Below, one piece after another: positions 32,640-38,624 of a DNA stretch of 43,715 bases (position 1 is the first letter of the stretch; each line of letters starts with the position of its first letter). The stretch covers positions 1 through 43,715 of the forward strand of contig CAYJWS010000003.1 of the NCBI GenBank assembly GCA_964373925.1. The letters are read 5' to 3'. The notes under the pieces are model-generated. The model was given only the letters and a program-made list of their open reading frames with translations, was not told the origin of the DNA and ran no database searches. The translations under genes and the position numbers were made by a program. Origin of the DNA: CAYJWS01 sp964373925 (GTDB lineage Bacteria > Patescibacteriota > Patescibacteriia > Buchananbacterales > GWA2-38-13).

Positions 32640-33025
32640 GGTTTTTCAAACTGGGATATTACGCCTCCAACAAGAGCTGTGATGGCGTATGAGAAAAATA
32701 CGATGGCAATGCCTATAAATGCGGCAACCAAAAGTCCTTTTGCTCGAGTTATCCTTTGATCATTTCCCGCCGCCGTCATCCACATGACTCCTCCGACAAT
32801 CATAAGAATAAGAAATACCGTTCCAAGAATACCCAGGCCATATCCAACAACGCTTCCGGCAAGGCTTGAGAGGTCGTCGGTGCGAATCCCCGCCTCTCCA
32901 GCGGTATCCTCAAGCCCAGTTTTATCCACGGTTAGAGGCTGGGGCTTTTCTTGCGCCAATACTCCAAGAGGAGCGATGAGTACGAATAGCAATGCTACAA
33001 TAATACTCAATTTTTGCATCTTCAT
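32636..33025 (-). CDS. TrbC/VirB2-like pilin paralogue 3
   Basis: A 129-aa precursor with signal peptide MKMQKLSIIVALLFVLIAPL and cleavage near GVLAQ|EKPQP. The external part is acidic (TGLEDTAGEAGIRTDDLSS), followed by two membrane segments with loop GGVMWMTAAGNDQRITRAKG. Its stop overlaps the start of paralogue 4 as ATGA, pointing to translational coupling. A 132-bp gap with a hairpin separates it from paralogue 2. Confidence 0.82.
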   Translation of the reverse strand: MKMQKLSIIVALLFVLIAPLGVLAQEKPQPLTVDKTGLEDTAGEAGIRTDDLSSLAGSVVGYGLGILGTVFLILMIVGGVMWMTAAGNDQRITRAKGLLVAAFIGIAIVFFSYAITALVGGVISQFEKP

Positions 33026-33092
33026 ATTTTTCGATATATATCTCTATGTATTATATCACTCAATACGCAGGGATAAAGAGCGAAAGATTCTA

Positions 33093-33129
33093 TATAAGGG
33101 AGACCTTATCAGCTAAAGTCTCCCCTATA
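33093..33129 (-). terminator. Hairpin downstream of the best-expressed-looking pilin gene
   Basis: TATAAGGGAGAC (33093-33104) and GTCTCCCCTATA (33118-33129) form a 12-bp stem with one G-U-type mismatch and a 13-nt loop. There is no U-run after it on the - strand, so it may be an attenuator or an mRNA 3'-end stabiliser rather than a full terminator. Confidence 0.45.
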
Positions 33130-33157
33130 ATCAGTCGAGCTGAAGTAATGCAAATCT

Positions 33158-33529
33158 TTATGTTCCGGTTACGTTTACCAATGATCGTACAACGAATGTT
33201 GCTATGGCGTACGATGTAAATATAACTGCCATGCCAACGATTCCCGCGATAATAAGTTTTTTGGCTTCTGCGATTTTGTCTTCGTTTCCTCCGGCTGTCA
33301 TCCATTTGAAGCCTCCAGCCAGCACTATAATAATTGCGATAATGCTTAAGAATCCCAAAATAACATTGATAACCAAGAAAATAACCTCTCTAATATCTCG
33401 TGTTCCAAGTCCTGTAAATGTTCCATAGTTCAATCCTGTATTTACCTGTTCTGCTAAGTTAACTGCTAATGCCGGCAATGCGGCAAACATACTGCCCACT
33501 GCTGTTATACCAGCTGCAATTTTTTTCAT
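33158..33529 (-). CDS. TrbC/VirB2-like pilin paralogue 2, probable major subunit
   Basis: A compact 123-aa precursor with a textbook signal peptide MKKIAAGITAVGSMFAALPA ending LA|VNLAE, a short external part (QVNTGLNYGTFTGLGTRDIR) and two membrane segments with loop GGFKWMTAGGNEDKIAEAKK. It is set apart from the other copies by a consensus promoter with 17-nt spacing (33626-33654), a near-perfect ribosome site GGGAGGTG seven bases before the ATG, and a hairpin after the stop. Those signals suggest it is the most abundant member. Expression is inferred, not measured. Confidence 0.85.
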   Translation of the reverse strand: MKKIAAGITAVGSMFAALPALAVNLAEQVNTGLNYGTFTGLGTRDIREVIFLVINVILGFLSIIAIIIVLAGGFKWMTAGGNEDKIAEAKKLIIAGIVGMAVIFTSYAIATFVVRSLVNVTGT

Positions 33530-33536
33530 TGTTTTT

Positions 33537-33544
33537 CACCTCCC
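33537..33544 (-). promoter_or_regulatory. Near-perfect ribosome binding site for the pilin gene at 33529
   Basis: On the - strand GGGAGGTG ends 7 nt before the ATG. It is the strongest Shine-Dalgarno in the window. Confidence 0.75.
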
Positions 33545-33625
33545 TTCGTTTATGATCTTAGATTTAAAATTTCAGCCAAAGGTAGATTTGCCTCGGTCTG
33601 AAGTCTTAAGTCTTTATCTGATTTA

Positions 33626-33654
33626 ATTATAATAATTTTAAGCGCCTACGTCAA
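33626..33654 (-). promoter_or_regulatory. Promoter for the pilin gene at 33529
   Basis: On the - strand TTGACG (+ coordinates 33649-33654) and a perfect TATAAT (33626-33631) are spaced 17 nt. This puts the start near 33619 and gives a leader of about 90 nt. It begins 28 bp after the stop of the upstream paralogue, so the array can be transcribed from here independently of galU. Confidence 0.7.
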
Positions 33655-33682
33655 TGTTGATATCTTTTTATTGCATTTTCTC

Positions 33683-34309
33683 TTATTTTGGCGCTTTTGG
33701 CGGTATTGTAATATCTTCACCTTGGAAGATTTTTGCATTTTTTCCAATATCTCCTTTTCCTCCGGTGAGCGTTAGAACTAAAAAATTAATGATAATCCAC
33801 GAGGTAAAAAGTATTATCATGCCAACGGTTGCGTTTGAGAGAATGGTTTTACCCTTATTTACGCGGTCCGAGTGTCCTGCAGATATCATAAACATCACGC
33901 CTCCATACACAAACATGATAAGCGCCGCGCTTCCTACTACGCCAAACATTATGCGGGTGATATTTACCAAGGTCAGTATTATTTCATTTATGCCGCAGTC
34001 TGTTTTTGTGGCCTGCCTTCCTTCCCGGCAGCCGGAAGGTATAAGTTCTTGTCCGCTTAGGACTTTTGTCACCCAGGATTGTTTTGTTTGATTTAGTTCA
34101 TCCGGATTTTTTTCAAGATCGGAGCAAGACTGCGCGGTGCCGACAGCCAGCATATCAGCCGGGCACGAAGGATCGGGATTGTCAAAGCATCGGCTATAGT
34201 CTATCGCGCAGCAGCAATTGGCGGCACGAGAGGCGCTTGGGAAAAATAAGAACGCGAGAATAAAAACTGTTATGCATGCAAAAAATATCTTTTTTATGAT
34301 TATGTTCAT
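33683..34309 (-). CDS. TrbC/VirB2-like pilin paralogue 1 with a cysteine-rich external domain
   Basis: The 208-aa precursor is the longest member. After a signal peptide ending SASRA|ANCCC comes an external domain of about 90 residues with eight cysteines (NCCCAIDYSRCFDNPDPSC, then QSC, SGC and DCG). Two membrane segments follow with a diverged loop GGVMFMISAGHSDRVNKGKT, and a tail KIFQGEDITIPPKAPK. The even cysteine count suggests disulfides outside the membrane. It follows the solute-binding protein gene by 9 bp and so probably belongs to the galU transcript. It may be a minor or tip component, but that is speculation. Confidence 0.78.
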   Translation of the reverse strand: MNIIIKKIFFACITVFILAFLFFPSASRAANCCCAIDYSRCFDNPDPSCPADMLAVGTAQSCSDLEKNPDELNQTKQSWVTKVLSGQELIPSGCREGRQATKTDCGINEIILTLVNITRIMFGVVGSAALIMFVYGGVMFMISAGHSDRVNKGKTILSNATVGMIILFTSWIIINFLVLTLTGGKGDIGKNAKIFQGEDITIPPKAPK

Positions 34310-34318
34310 GATAAATAA

Positions 34319-35704
34319 TTATTCCGCAAAAGCGTTAAGGGTTTGCTGAACGCGAGCATTGGCAATTTCAATACTTTCCTTTACGTCATCCCCGGAATTT
34401 ATATGATTGATAAGATCTTTGAGAGTTTGTTCCGCTGTGTTAAAATCAAGACCCCTATACCATGTTTCTGATGTTAAGAGTTGAGAAGCAAACACGCTCA
34501 ACGTTTCATTTTGAAGTTCATCTTGGACCAAAGATCGAAGAGCCGTGGGCTTTAATGTCTTTTCAAGATATTTTTTAGCCTGCTCGGCTCTTGTAATGAA
34601 AAGGATAAAATCCCAAGCTTCATTTGGATTTTTTGTTCTTGACGACACGGCGTCCACCCAGTAGTTTGCCATATTCGTTTCTTGGCTTCCTTGAATTTGC
34701 GGCATCTTAGAAATTCCGAAGTTAATGGCGTTTTTGCTGTATGCTTTTATAAAAGGAATATCATGGGCGTAGCCGAAGTACATGGCGAGCTTGCCGTCGG
34801 CAAACGCCTTGAGAGAATCGGGCATTTCGTTGTTCCATGTGTATACTTCTTTTCTTGGGTTGGCAAAGTCCGTGTAAAATTTTAAAGCCTCTATGCCCGG
34901 ATTGTATTCTTTAGCCTGCGTTCTGGAAAAAAGAGTCGCGCCCCCGGAAATTATGGTCGCCCCGTTTTGTCTCATAAGGAGAGTGAGTATATCCGCGCTT
35001 CTTCTTATATTGTCCGCAGTCCCAAGTGCGGCTCCCGCCTGTACAATATTTTTTTTCTCGTCAAAAAAAGTTGTTTTTTTAACCGCCTCCTGAAATTCCT
35101 GCCAATTGGTAGGAGGAAGCGGGACGCGAGCTTTATTAAGCAGATCTCTATTATAGAACAAGACCATAGTATCAAGGCTTAGGGGCACTCCATAAATTTT
35201 TTTGTTTATCACCACGTCATTGGAAACGGTTCCCAAAAAATCATCTTTGAGTTTTGTGGGCGTGAGGGTGGGATTGGTACGAAGCTCGGTGAGCACTTCT
35301 TTTTTTATGCCCAAGCTTGTTTTTTCGAACTGATACGCCATGGTTGTTTTTTCGGGCATTGGCTGGATAAATTCTTTTTTGGCGTATTTTTGAAGCCAGC
35401 CGTAATGAAGCGAAATAATATCGGGCGGCTTGAGTTGCGCGAATGATTCTAAGAGCCGCTTCTCATACTCTTCATACCTTAGCTTTACCACGCTGATTGT
35501 GATGTTGGGATGAAGCGCCTTGTATTTTGCGATAAGCTCGCTAAAATCATTTTGCGCGTCCCATACCTGCCAGTACACGAGATCAACCGGTTTGAGGAGT
35601 TGCTGCACCTCTCTTGATTTGATCCATGTACAGCGAAAGCCAGTGCTTACCATGAGAATCCCAAAAAGAAATAAAATTTTTAATTTTGTTTTTGGATGTA
35701 TCAT
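34319..35704 (-). CDS. Extracellular solute-binding protein, sugar-ABC type (family 1)
   Basis: The 461-aa protein has a signal-like hydrophobic N-terminus ending STGFRC (Cys24 could be lipidated, but GFRC is not a canonical lipobox). The mature part follows the MalE/UgpB plan: VDLVYWQVWDAQNDFSELIA, HPNITISVVKLRYEEYEKRL, PPDIISLHYGWL, and later FADGKLAMYFGYAHDIPF. Such proteins deliver sugars or sugar phosphates to ABC transporters. No permease or ATPase gene lies nearby; its neighbours are galU (16 bp upstream) and the pilin array (9 bp downstream). Confidence 0.85.
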   Translation of the reverse strand: MIHPKTKLKILFLFGILMVSTGFRCTWIKSREVQQLLKPVDLVYWQVWDAQNDFSELIAKYKALHPNITISVVKLRYEEYEKRLLESFAQLKPPDIISLHYGWLQKYAKKEFIQPMPEKTTMAYQFEKTSLGIKKEVLTELRTNPTLTPTKLKDDFLGTVSNDVVINKKIYGVPLSLDTMVLFYNRDLLNKARVPLPPTNWQEFQEAVKKTTFFDEKKNIVQAGAALGTADNIRRSADILTLLMRQNGATIISGGATLFSRTQAKEYNPGIEALKFYTDFANPRKEVYTWNNEMPDSLKAFADGKLAMYFGYAHDIPFIKAYSKNAINFGISKMPQIQGSQETNMANYWVDAVSSRTKNPNEAWDFILFITRAEQAKKYLEKTLKPTALRSLVQDELQNETLSVFASQLLTSETWYRGLDFNTAEQTLKDLINHINSGDDVKESIEIANARVQQTLNAFAE

Positions 35705-35720
35705 ACTTTAAAAAAACTTT

Positions 35721-36587
35721 TTATATTATTTTTTGTATATATTTTCTGAGCTCATCTTTCACCCCTACGTCTTTTAATCCAAGCTCAACATTTGCCTTAA
35801 GCCAGCCGAGCTTTGAGCCTAAATCAAGATACTCGCCATTAATAATTTTTGCGTAAATAGTTCGCTTTTTTAGCATTAAGGAAATAGCATCCACAAGCCA
35901 AAGCTCATTATTCTTGCCAATCTTTGTTTTTTCTAGCGCTTCAAAAATGTCGTATGTAAAAATATATCCACCCAAAGAAGCTATGCGCGAAGGAGCTTTT
36001 TTCGGTCCGGGCTTTTCTATAACAGAATCTACTCTGTAAATTCCCGTTTCAATTTTTTCTCCGTCAATAATCCCGTATTTTTTTGTGCCGGAGTCATCGG
36101 TCATCATGGCGGTAATCACAGGCTCCTCGTATTTTTCGTATACTTCAATGAGCTGTTTGAGCTGTGGTTTTTTCGGGCAGTTCCATATATCATCTCCCCA
36201 CACCACTGCAAACGGCTCTCGGCCGATAATATGCTTGGCATTGAGTACTGGGGTGCCGTTGCCATACGGACCCTTTTGCCTGATATAGATGAAATTGGCA
36301 AGCTTTGAAATAGTTCTGATTTTTTCAGCATAGTCTTCTTTGCCTGATTCCCTCAGCCATTTTTCAAGATACTCGTCTCGGTCAAAATGGTCTTCAATGG
36401 CGCGTTTGGTTTTGCCAGTGACAAGGATAATATCTTCAATTCCGGATTCCACGGCGCTCTCTATTATATATTGTATGATAGGCTTATCAACAATGGGAAG
36501 CATTTCCTTGGGCTGGGCTTTGGTAGCCGGCAAAAAGCGAGTGCCGAGTCCTGCCACAGGGATGACAAGTTTTCGGATTTTAGACAT
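35721..36587 (-). CDS. galU: UTP-glucose-1-phosphate uridylyltransferase
   Basis: GalU makes UDP-glucose from UTP and glucose-1-phosphate. The 288-aa protein has the nucleotidyltransferase signature VAGLGTRFLPATKA followed by KEMLPIVDKPIIQYI, then VVWGDDIW with the metal-binding Asp, and IEKPGPKKAPSRIASLGGYI in the sugar-binding half. Length is normal. It is the first gene of a - strand unit with the solute-binding protein and pilin genes. Its product could feed the glycosyltransferases elsewhere in the window. Two repeat hairpins lie in its 5' leader. Confidence 0.95.
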   Translation of the reverse strand: MSKIRKLVIPVAGLGTRFLPATKAQPKEMLPIVDKPIIQYIIESAVESGIEDIILVTGKTKRAIEDHFDRDEYLEKWLRESGKEDYAEKIRTISKLANFIYIRQKGPYGNGTPVLNAKHIIGREPFAVVWGDDIWNCPKKPQLKQLIEVYEKYEEPVITAMMTDDSGTKKYGIIDGEKIETGIYRVDSVIEKPGPKKAPSRIASLGGYIFTYDIFEALEKTKIGKNNELWLVDAISLMLKKRTIYAKIINGEYLDLGSKLGWLKANVELGLKDVGVKDELRKYIQKII

Positions 36588-36617
36588 TGAGATTAAAGAT
36601 TTAATTTGTAAGATTTT

Positions 36618-36650
36618 CCCGAAGGCTTTCGGGAATCCGCCTTTGGCGGA
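36618..36650. repeat. Paired palindromes in the galU leader
   Basis: CCCGAAGGCTTTCGGG (16 nt) and TCCGCCTTTGGCGGA (15 nt) lie two bases apart. The second belongs to the same TCCGCC..GGCGGA family as 37094-37108 and, with a different centre, 32523-32538. Confidence 0.65.
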
Positions 36651-36783
36651 AAGGATTTAAGTTATTTTTTGTGATTTTTAAGAAGTGATCGTTCTAATCC
36701 ATAAAACATTTTTGAACATTCGATATATTTTTTCTGAAAATGTTTGGAAATATTGATATTGAGACCGTAAAAATAGTAATATT

Positions 36784-36875
36784 GTCATTCCCCCGAACGC
36801 TTTCGGGAGAATCCAGTAGATTGATATACTTCATTTTTTCAGATCCCCCGATAGCCATCGGGGATGTGGGATGAC
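36784..36875. repeat. GTCATTCCC-core intergenic repeat, copy 3
   Basis: Begins GTCATTCCCCCGAACGCTTT with a hairpin, then GAATCCAG, a second hairpin CCCCCGATAGCCATCGGGG, and ends GGGATGAC. The flank GAGACCGTAAAAATAGTAAT resembles the left flank of copy 2 (GAGACTATAGAAAAAGTAAA), so the repeated unit may extend about 20 bp further out. Confidence 0.7.
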
Positions 36876-37091
36876 AGTTTTTATAGCCTTATGTTATATC
36901 ATGAATCTCTAAGGCAAGCTTAAATAATTTTTTATATACCTCTAAATCTGAGAAAATCATTGAAAATTATTCACTTTAATTTTAAACCCTTAATCTTAAA
37001 TCTATTATGATTATAACATAAAAGTTGAAAAAAGAGGAGCAATATGGTAATTTTGAGTAGATTCGTGGTTAGATAAATATAGCATAAATCT

Positions 37092-37138
37092 TTTCCGCCA
37101 AAGGCGGATGCGCCTGGGGAGCACACCCTGGGCGGAAA
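37092..37138. repeat. TCCGCC palindrome cluster overlapping the start of the GIY-YIG frame
   Basis: The palindrome TCCGCCAAAGGCGGA (37094-37108) lies inside a larger inverted pair TTTCCGCC...GGCGGAAA (37092-37138). It abuts the GIY-YIG gene and contributes the sequence before its first ATG. Confidence 0.6.
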
Positions 37139-37149
37139 TGTATTTAGAT

Positions 37150-37413
37150 ATGTTCTACGTTTATATTATTTACAGTCATAAAATAAAGAAATGTTATAAG
37201 GGATCAACTATTGATTTACGAAGAAGGATTTCTGATCACAATAACGGCAATGTTCGTTCGACTAAGTTTGGAATGCCTTGGCATTTACTATACTATGAGG
37301 GTTTTAAAAATAAAGTTTATTGTCGTAGGGAGGAGTTATTTTTAAAATCAGGAAATGGTCGCGATAGAATAAAGTATCTTTTAAATGAAACACTTAAAGA
37401 AATAAAACGTTGA
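37150..37413 (+). CDS. Small GIY-YIG domain protein
   Basis: The 87-aa protein is a single GIY-YIG nuclease-type domain of the UPF0213/YhbQ kind: MFYVYIIYSHK, then CYKGSTIDLRRRISDHNNG, a Tyr in LLYYEGF and the Glu of REELFLKSGNGR. The usual GIY and YIG appear as VYI and YKG. I chose the ATG at 37150; an ATG at 37138 would add four residues and lies in the flanking repeat, and the frame open further upstream is repeat sequence. Such single-domain proteins may nick DNA, but their roles are poorly known. Confidence 0.8.
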   Translation: MFYVYIIYSHKIKKCYKGSTIDLRRRISDHNNGNVRSTKFGMPWHLLYYEGFKNKVYCRREELFLKSGNGRDRIKYLLNETLKEIKR

Positions 37414-37448
37414 TTTATTGATTACATAGATTTATTTAACTGAATTAT

Positions 37449-37535
37449 GGAGAGGTGCCAGAGTGGTTGAACGGGCCGCTCTCGAAAAGCGGTATGCCCG
37501 CAAGGGTATCGAGGGTTCGAATCCCTCCCTCTCCG
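37449..37535 (+). tRNA. tRNA-Ser (anticodon CGA)
   Basis: An 87-nt class II tRNA with acceptor stem GGAGAGG/CCTCTCC, an anticodon stem CCGCT/AGCGG (37476-37480/37488-37492), and loop CTCGAAA giving anticodon CGA (37483-37485). It has a serine-type long variable arm and a T arm GAGGG-TTCGAAT-CCCTC. The discriminator base is G and CCA is not encoded. The last 18 nt plus ATTTT are duplicated at 37596-37618. Confidence 0.95.
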
Positions 37536-37618
37536 ATTTTGCCAGATAATGAGTTCGCCCCATCATTCGATGGGGCGCCCCGTCGTATGACGGGGCGAAT
37601 CCCTCCCTCTCCGATTTT
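37518..37618. repeat. 23-bp direct repeat of the tRNA-Ser 3' end flanking two hairpins
   Basis: The 23-bp sequence at 37518-37540 (starting CGAATCCCTCCCTCTCCG) recurs exactly at 37596-37618. Between the copies lie two perfect hairpins with 4-nt loops, GCCCCATC/GATGGGGC and GCCCCGTC/GACGGGGC. This resembles a very small element next to a tRNA 3' end with an att-like duplication. No integrase is nearby. The gap 37536-37736 holds nothing else I can support. Confidence 0.8.
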
Positions 37619-37736
37619 TAATCCTGTTAAGCTGAAAGCAGCGATTAACCAAAAAATCAAAGAGTCGCAAAAAGGAAAGATCTCAACATTTTATTTTTTT
37701 CATAACAGAGTAGATAATAATTAATTTTATACAATT

Positions 37737-38123
37737 ATGCCAGAAAAAGAATCTCAACATATTCCCCCCGAAGAGAGCGGTGAAAAAGATGAGTCGAAAA
37801 AAGCAATTGATTCCGAGGCTGAAAAAAAAGAAGATGGCCCTGAAGCAGAATTATTAAAAAATTTACGCCTGGCCGTAAGGCATACTCAATGGGAACTGGA
37901 CTCTCGAGATGCTCATTTGGAGGAAGGCATTAAAGGAAAGATGTTGGGCGGTAACTTTAATAACATAATCTTTTATCTCCGTAAGGCCGAGCGCTATGGA
38001 GAAGAAATTGATGAAATTAGTGAGTTCATAAAAAAGTCAAATGTTGATAATGTCACTTTTATTCGTGATAATATTATGAAAACTGATGAAACAACCCTGT
38101 GGCATTCTACTACTGCCGGATAG
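37737..38123 (+). CDS. Hypothetical protein (5' part of the interrupted gene)
   Basis: If the TAG terminates, this is a 128-aa acidic, hydrophilic protein. Its first 45 residues are low-complexity Glu/Lys/Ser, followed by helices LLKNLRLAVRHTQWELDSRD and NNIIFYLRKAERYGEEIDEI. No family recognised. Confidence 0.5.
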   Translation: MPEKESQHIPPEESGEKDESKKAIDSEAEKKEDGPEAELLKNLRLAVRHTQWELDSRDAHLEEGIKGKMLGGNFNNIIFYLRKAERYGEEIDEISEFIKKSNVDNVTFIRDNIMKTDETTLWHSTTAG

Positions 38124-38198
38124 TCTCCTACCGCGCTTATCTCTCATTATCCATTTACAGTTTTTGGAAATTATGAGTACCCACATCCAAGTGAAGAC

Positions 38199-38588
38199 TT
38201 GCGGAAGGATGCGTATTATACTGCCTTAGGTAGGATGTGCGCGAAATATTATTCTTTGTCGGGAGGAAATCAGTACGAAAATGCAATAGGAATTTATGAA
38301 AAAATTGGCGAGGAAGATGAAGCACAAAGGTGTCAGTCTCTCTATGAACAATGGAAAGAAAAAACGGTAAGAGAGCATAATGACCAAACATTTCGAGAAG
38401 ATCAAGATCGACAATATAAAGAGTGGCAACACCATATATTCACTCATAAGCAGGACATAGTAGACGCCATGAATGAATTTATTGAGGCGACCAAGGATGG
38501 ACCATATATGGCACTTGATGTTAACAGCTACCTTGAAGCGCTGAAGATGAAACTTGAGAAAGATATTTCAGCTATGCAATCAAAATAG
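38199..38588 (+). CDS. Hypothetical protein (3' part of the interrupted gene)
   Basis: The second open stretch could begin at the TTG at 38199 (129 aa) or the ATG at 38235 (MCAKYYSL), but neither has a ribosome site. The frame continues upstream to the TAG at 38121, so it is more likely the C-terminal part of one gene. It is helical, with a TPR-like motif and a His/Gln/Glu-rich middle. Confidence 0.4.
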   Translation: MRKDAYYTALGRMCAKYYSLSGGNQYENAIGIYEKIGEEDEAQRCQSLYEQWKEKTVREHNDQTFREDQDRQYKEWQHHIFTHKQDIVDAMNEFIEATKDGPYMALDVNSYLEALKMKLEKDISAMQSK

Positions 38589-38624
38589 TTTTTAGTAATC
38601 AAACCCAATAATGCCCTACAATTC

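Larger units (their letters stand above)
36588..37149. other. 562-bp repeat-rich gap without a supported gene
   Basis: Between galU and the GIY-YIG gene I see only repeats. These are two adjacent hairpins CCCGAAGGCTTTCGGG (36618-36633) and TCCGCCTTTGGCGGA (36636-36650), a GTCATTCCC-core repeat (36784-36875), and a TCCGCC palindrome cluster (37092-37138). The rest is AT-rich with no convincing ORF or promoter. Confidence 0.6.
37737..38588 (+). pseudogene. Hypothetical gene interrupted by one in-frame TAG
   Basis: Translation from the ATG at 37737 runs 128 codons to a TAG at 38121-38123. It then continues in the same frame, without any indel, through SPTALISHYPFTVFGNYEYP into the second open frame, ending at 38588. 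Together they would code for about 283 aa. The first part is charged (many Glu/Lys) with no signal peptide; the second has a TPR-like helix pair (ENAIGIYEKIGEEDEAQRCQ) and charged helices. TAG is used as a normal stop elsewhere in the window (for example 17344 and 39872), so this is a nonsense mutation, a sequencing error or a readthrough site. No family recognised. Confidence 0.65.

Noticed and set aside
29123..34309. Complete type IV secretion or conjugation system
   Set aside because: Only TrbC/VirB2-like small proteins are seen; no VirB4, VirB6, VirD4 or relaxase gene lies in the window.
37455..37724. Open frame over the tRNA-Ser gene and its duplicated 3' end
   Set aside because: It reads through a clear tRNA and the hairpin repeats; the apparent protein repeat is a translation of the direct repeat.
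37737..38588. Stop-codon reassignment of TAG as an explanation for the interrupted gene
   Set aside because: TAG ends other clear genes here (for example 17344 and 39872), and no other gene has an internal TAG or TGA.
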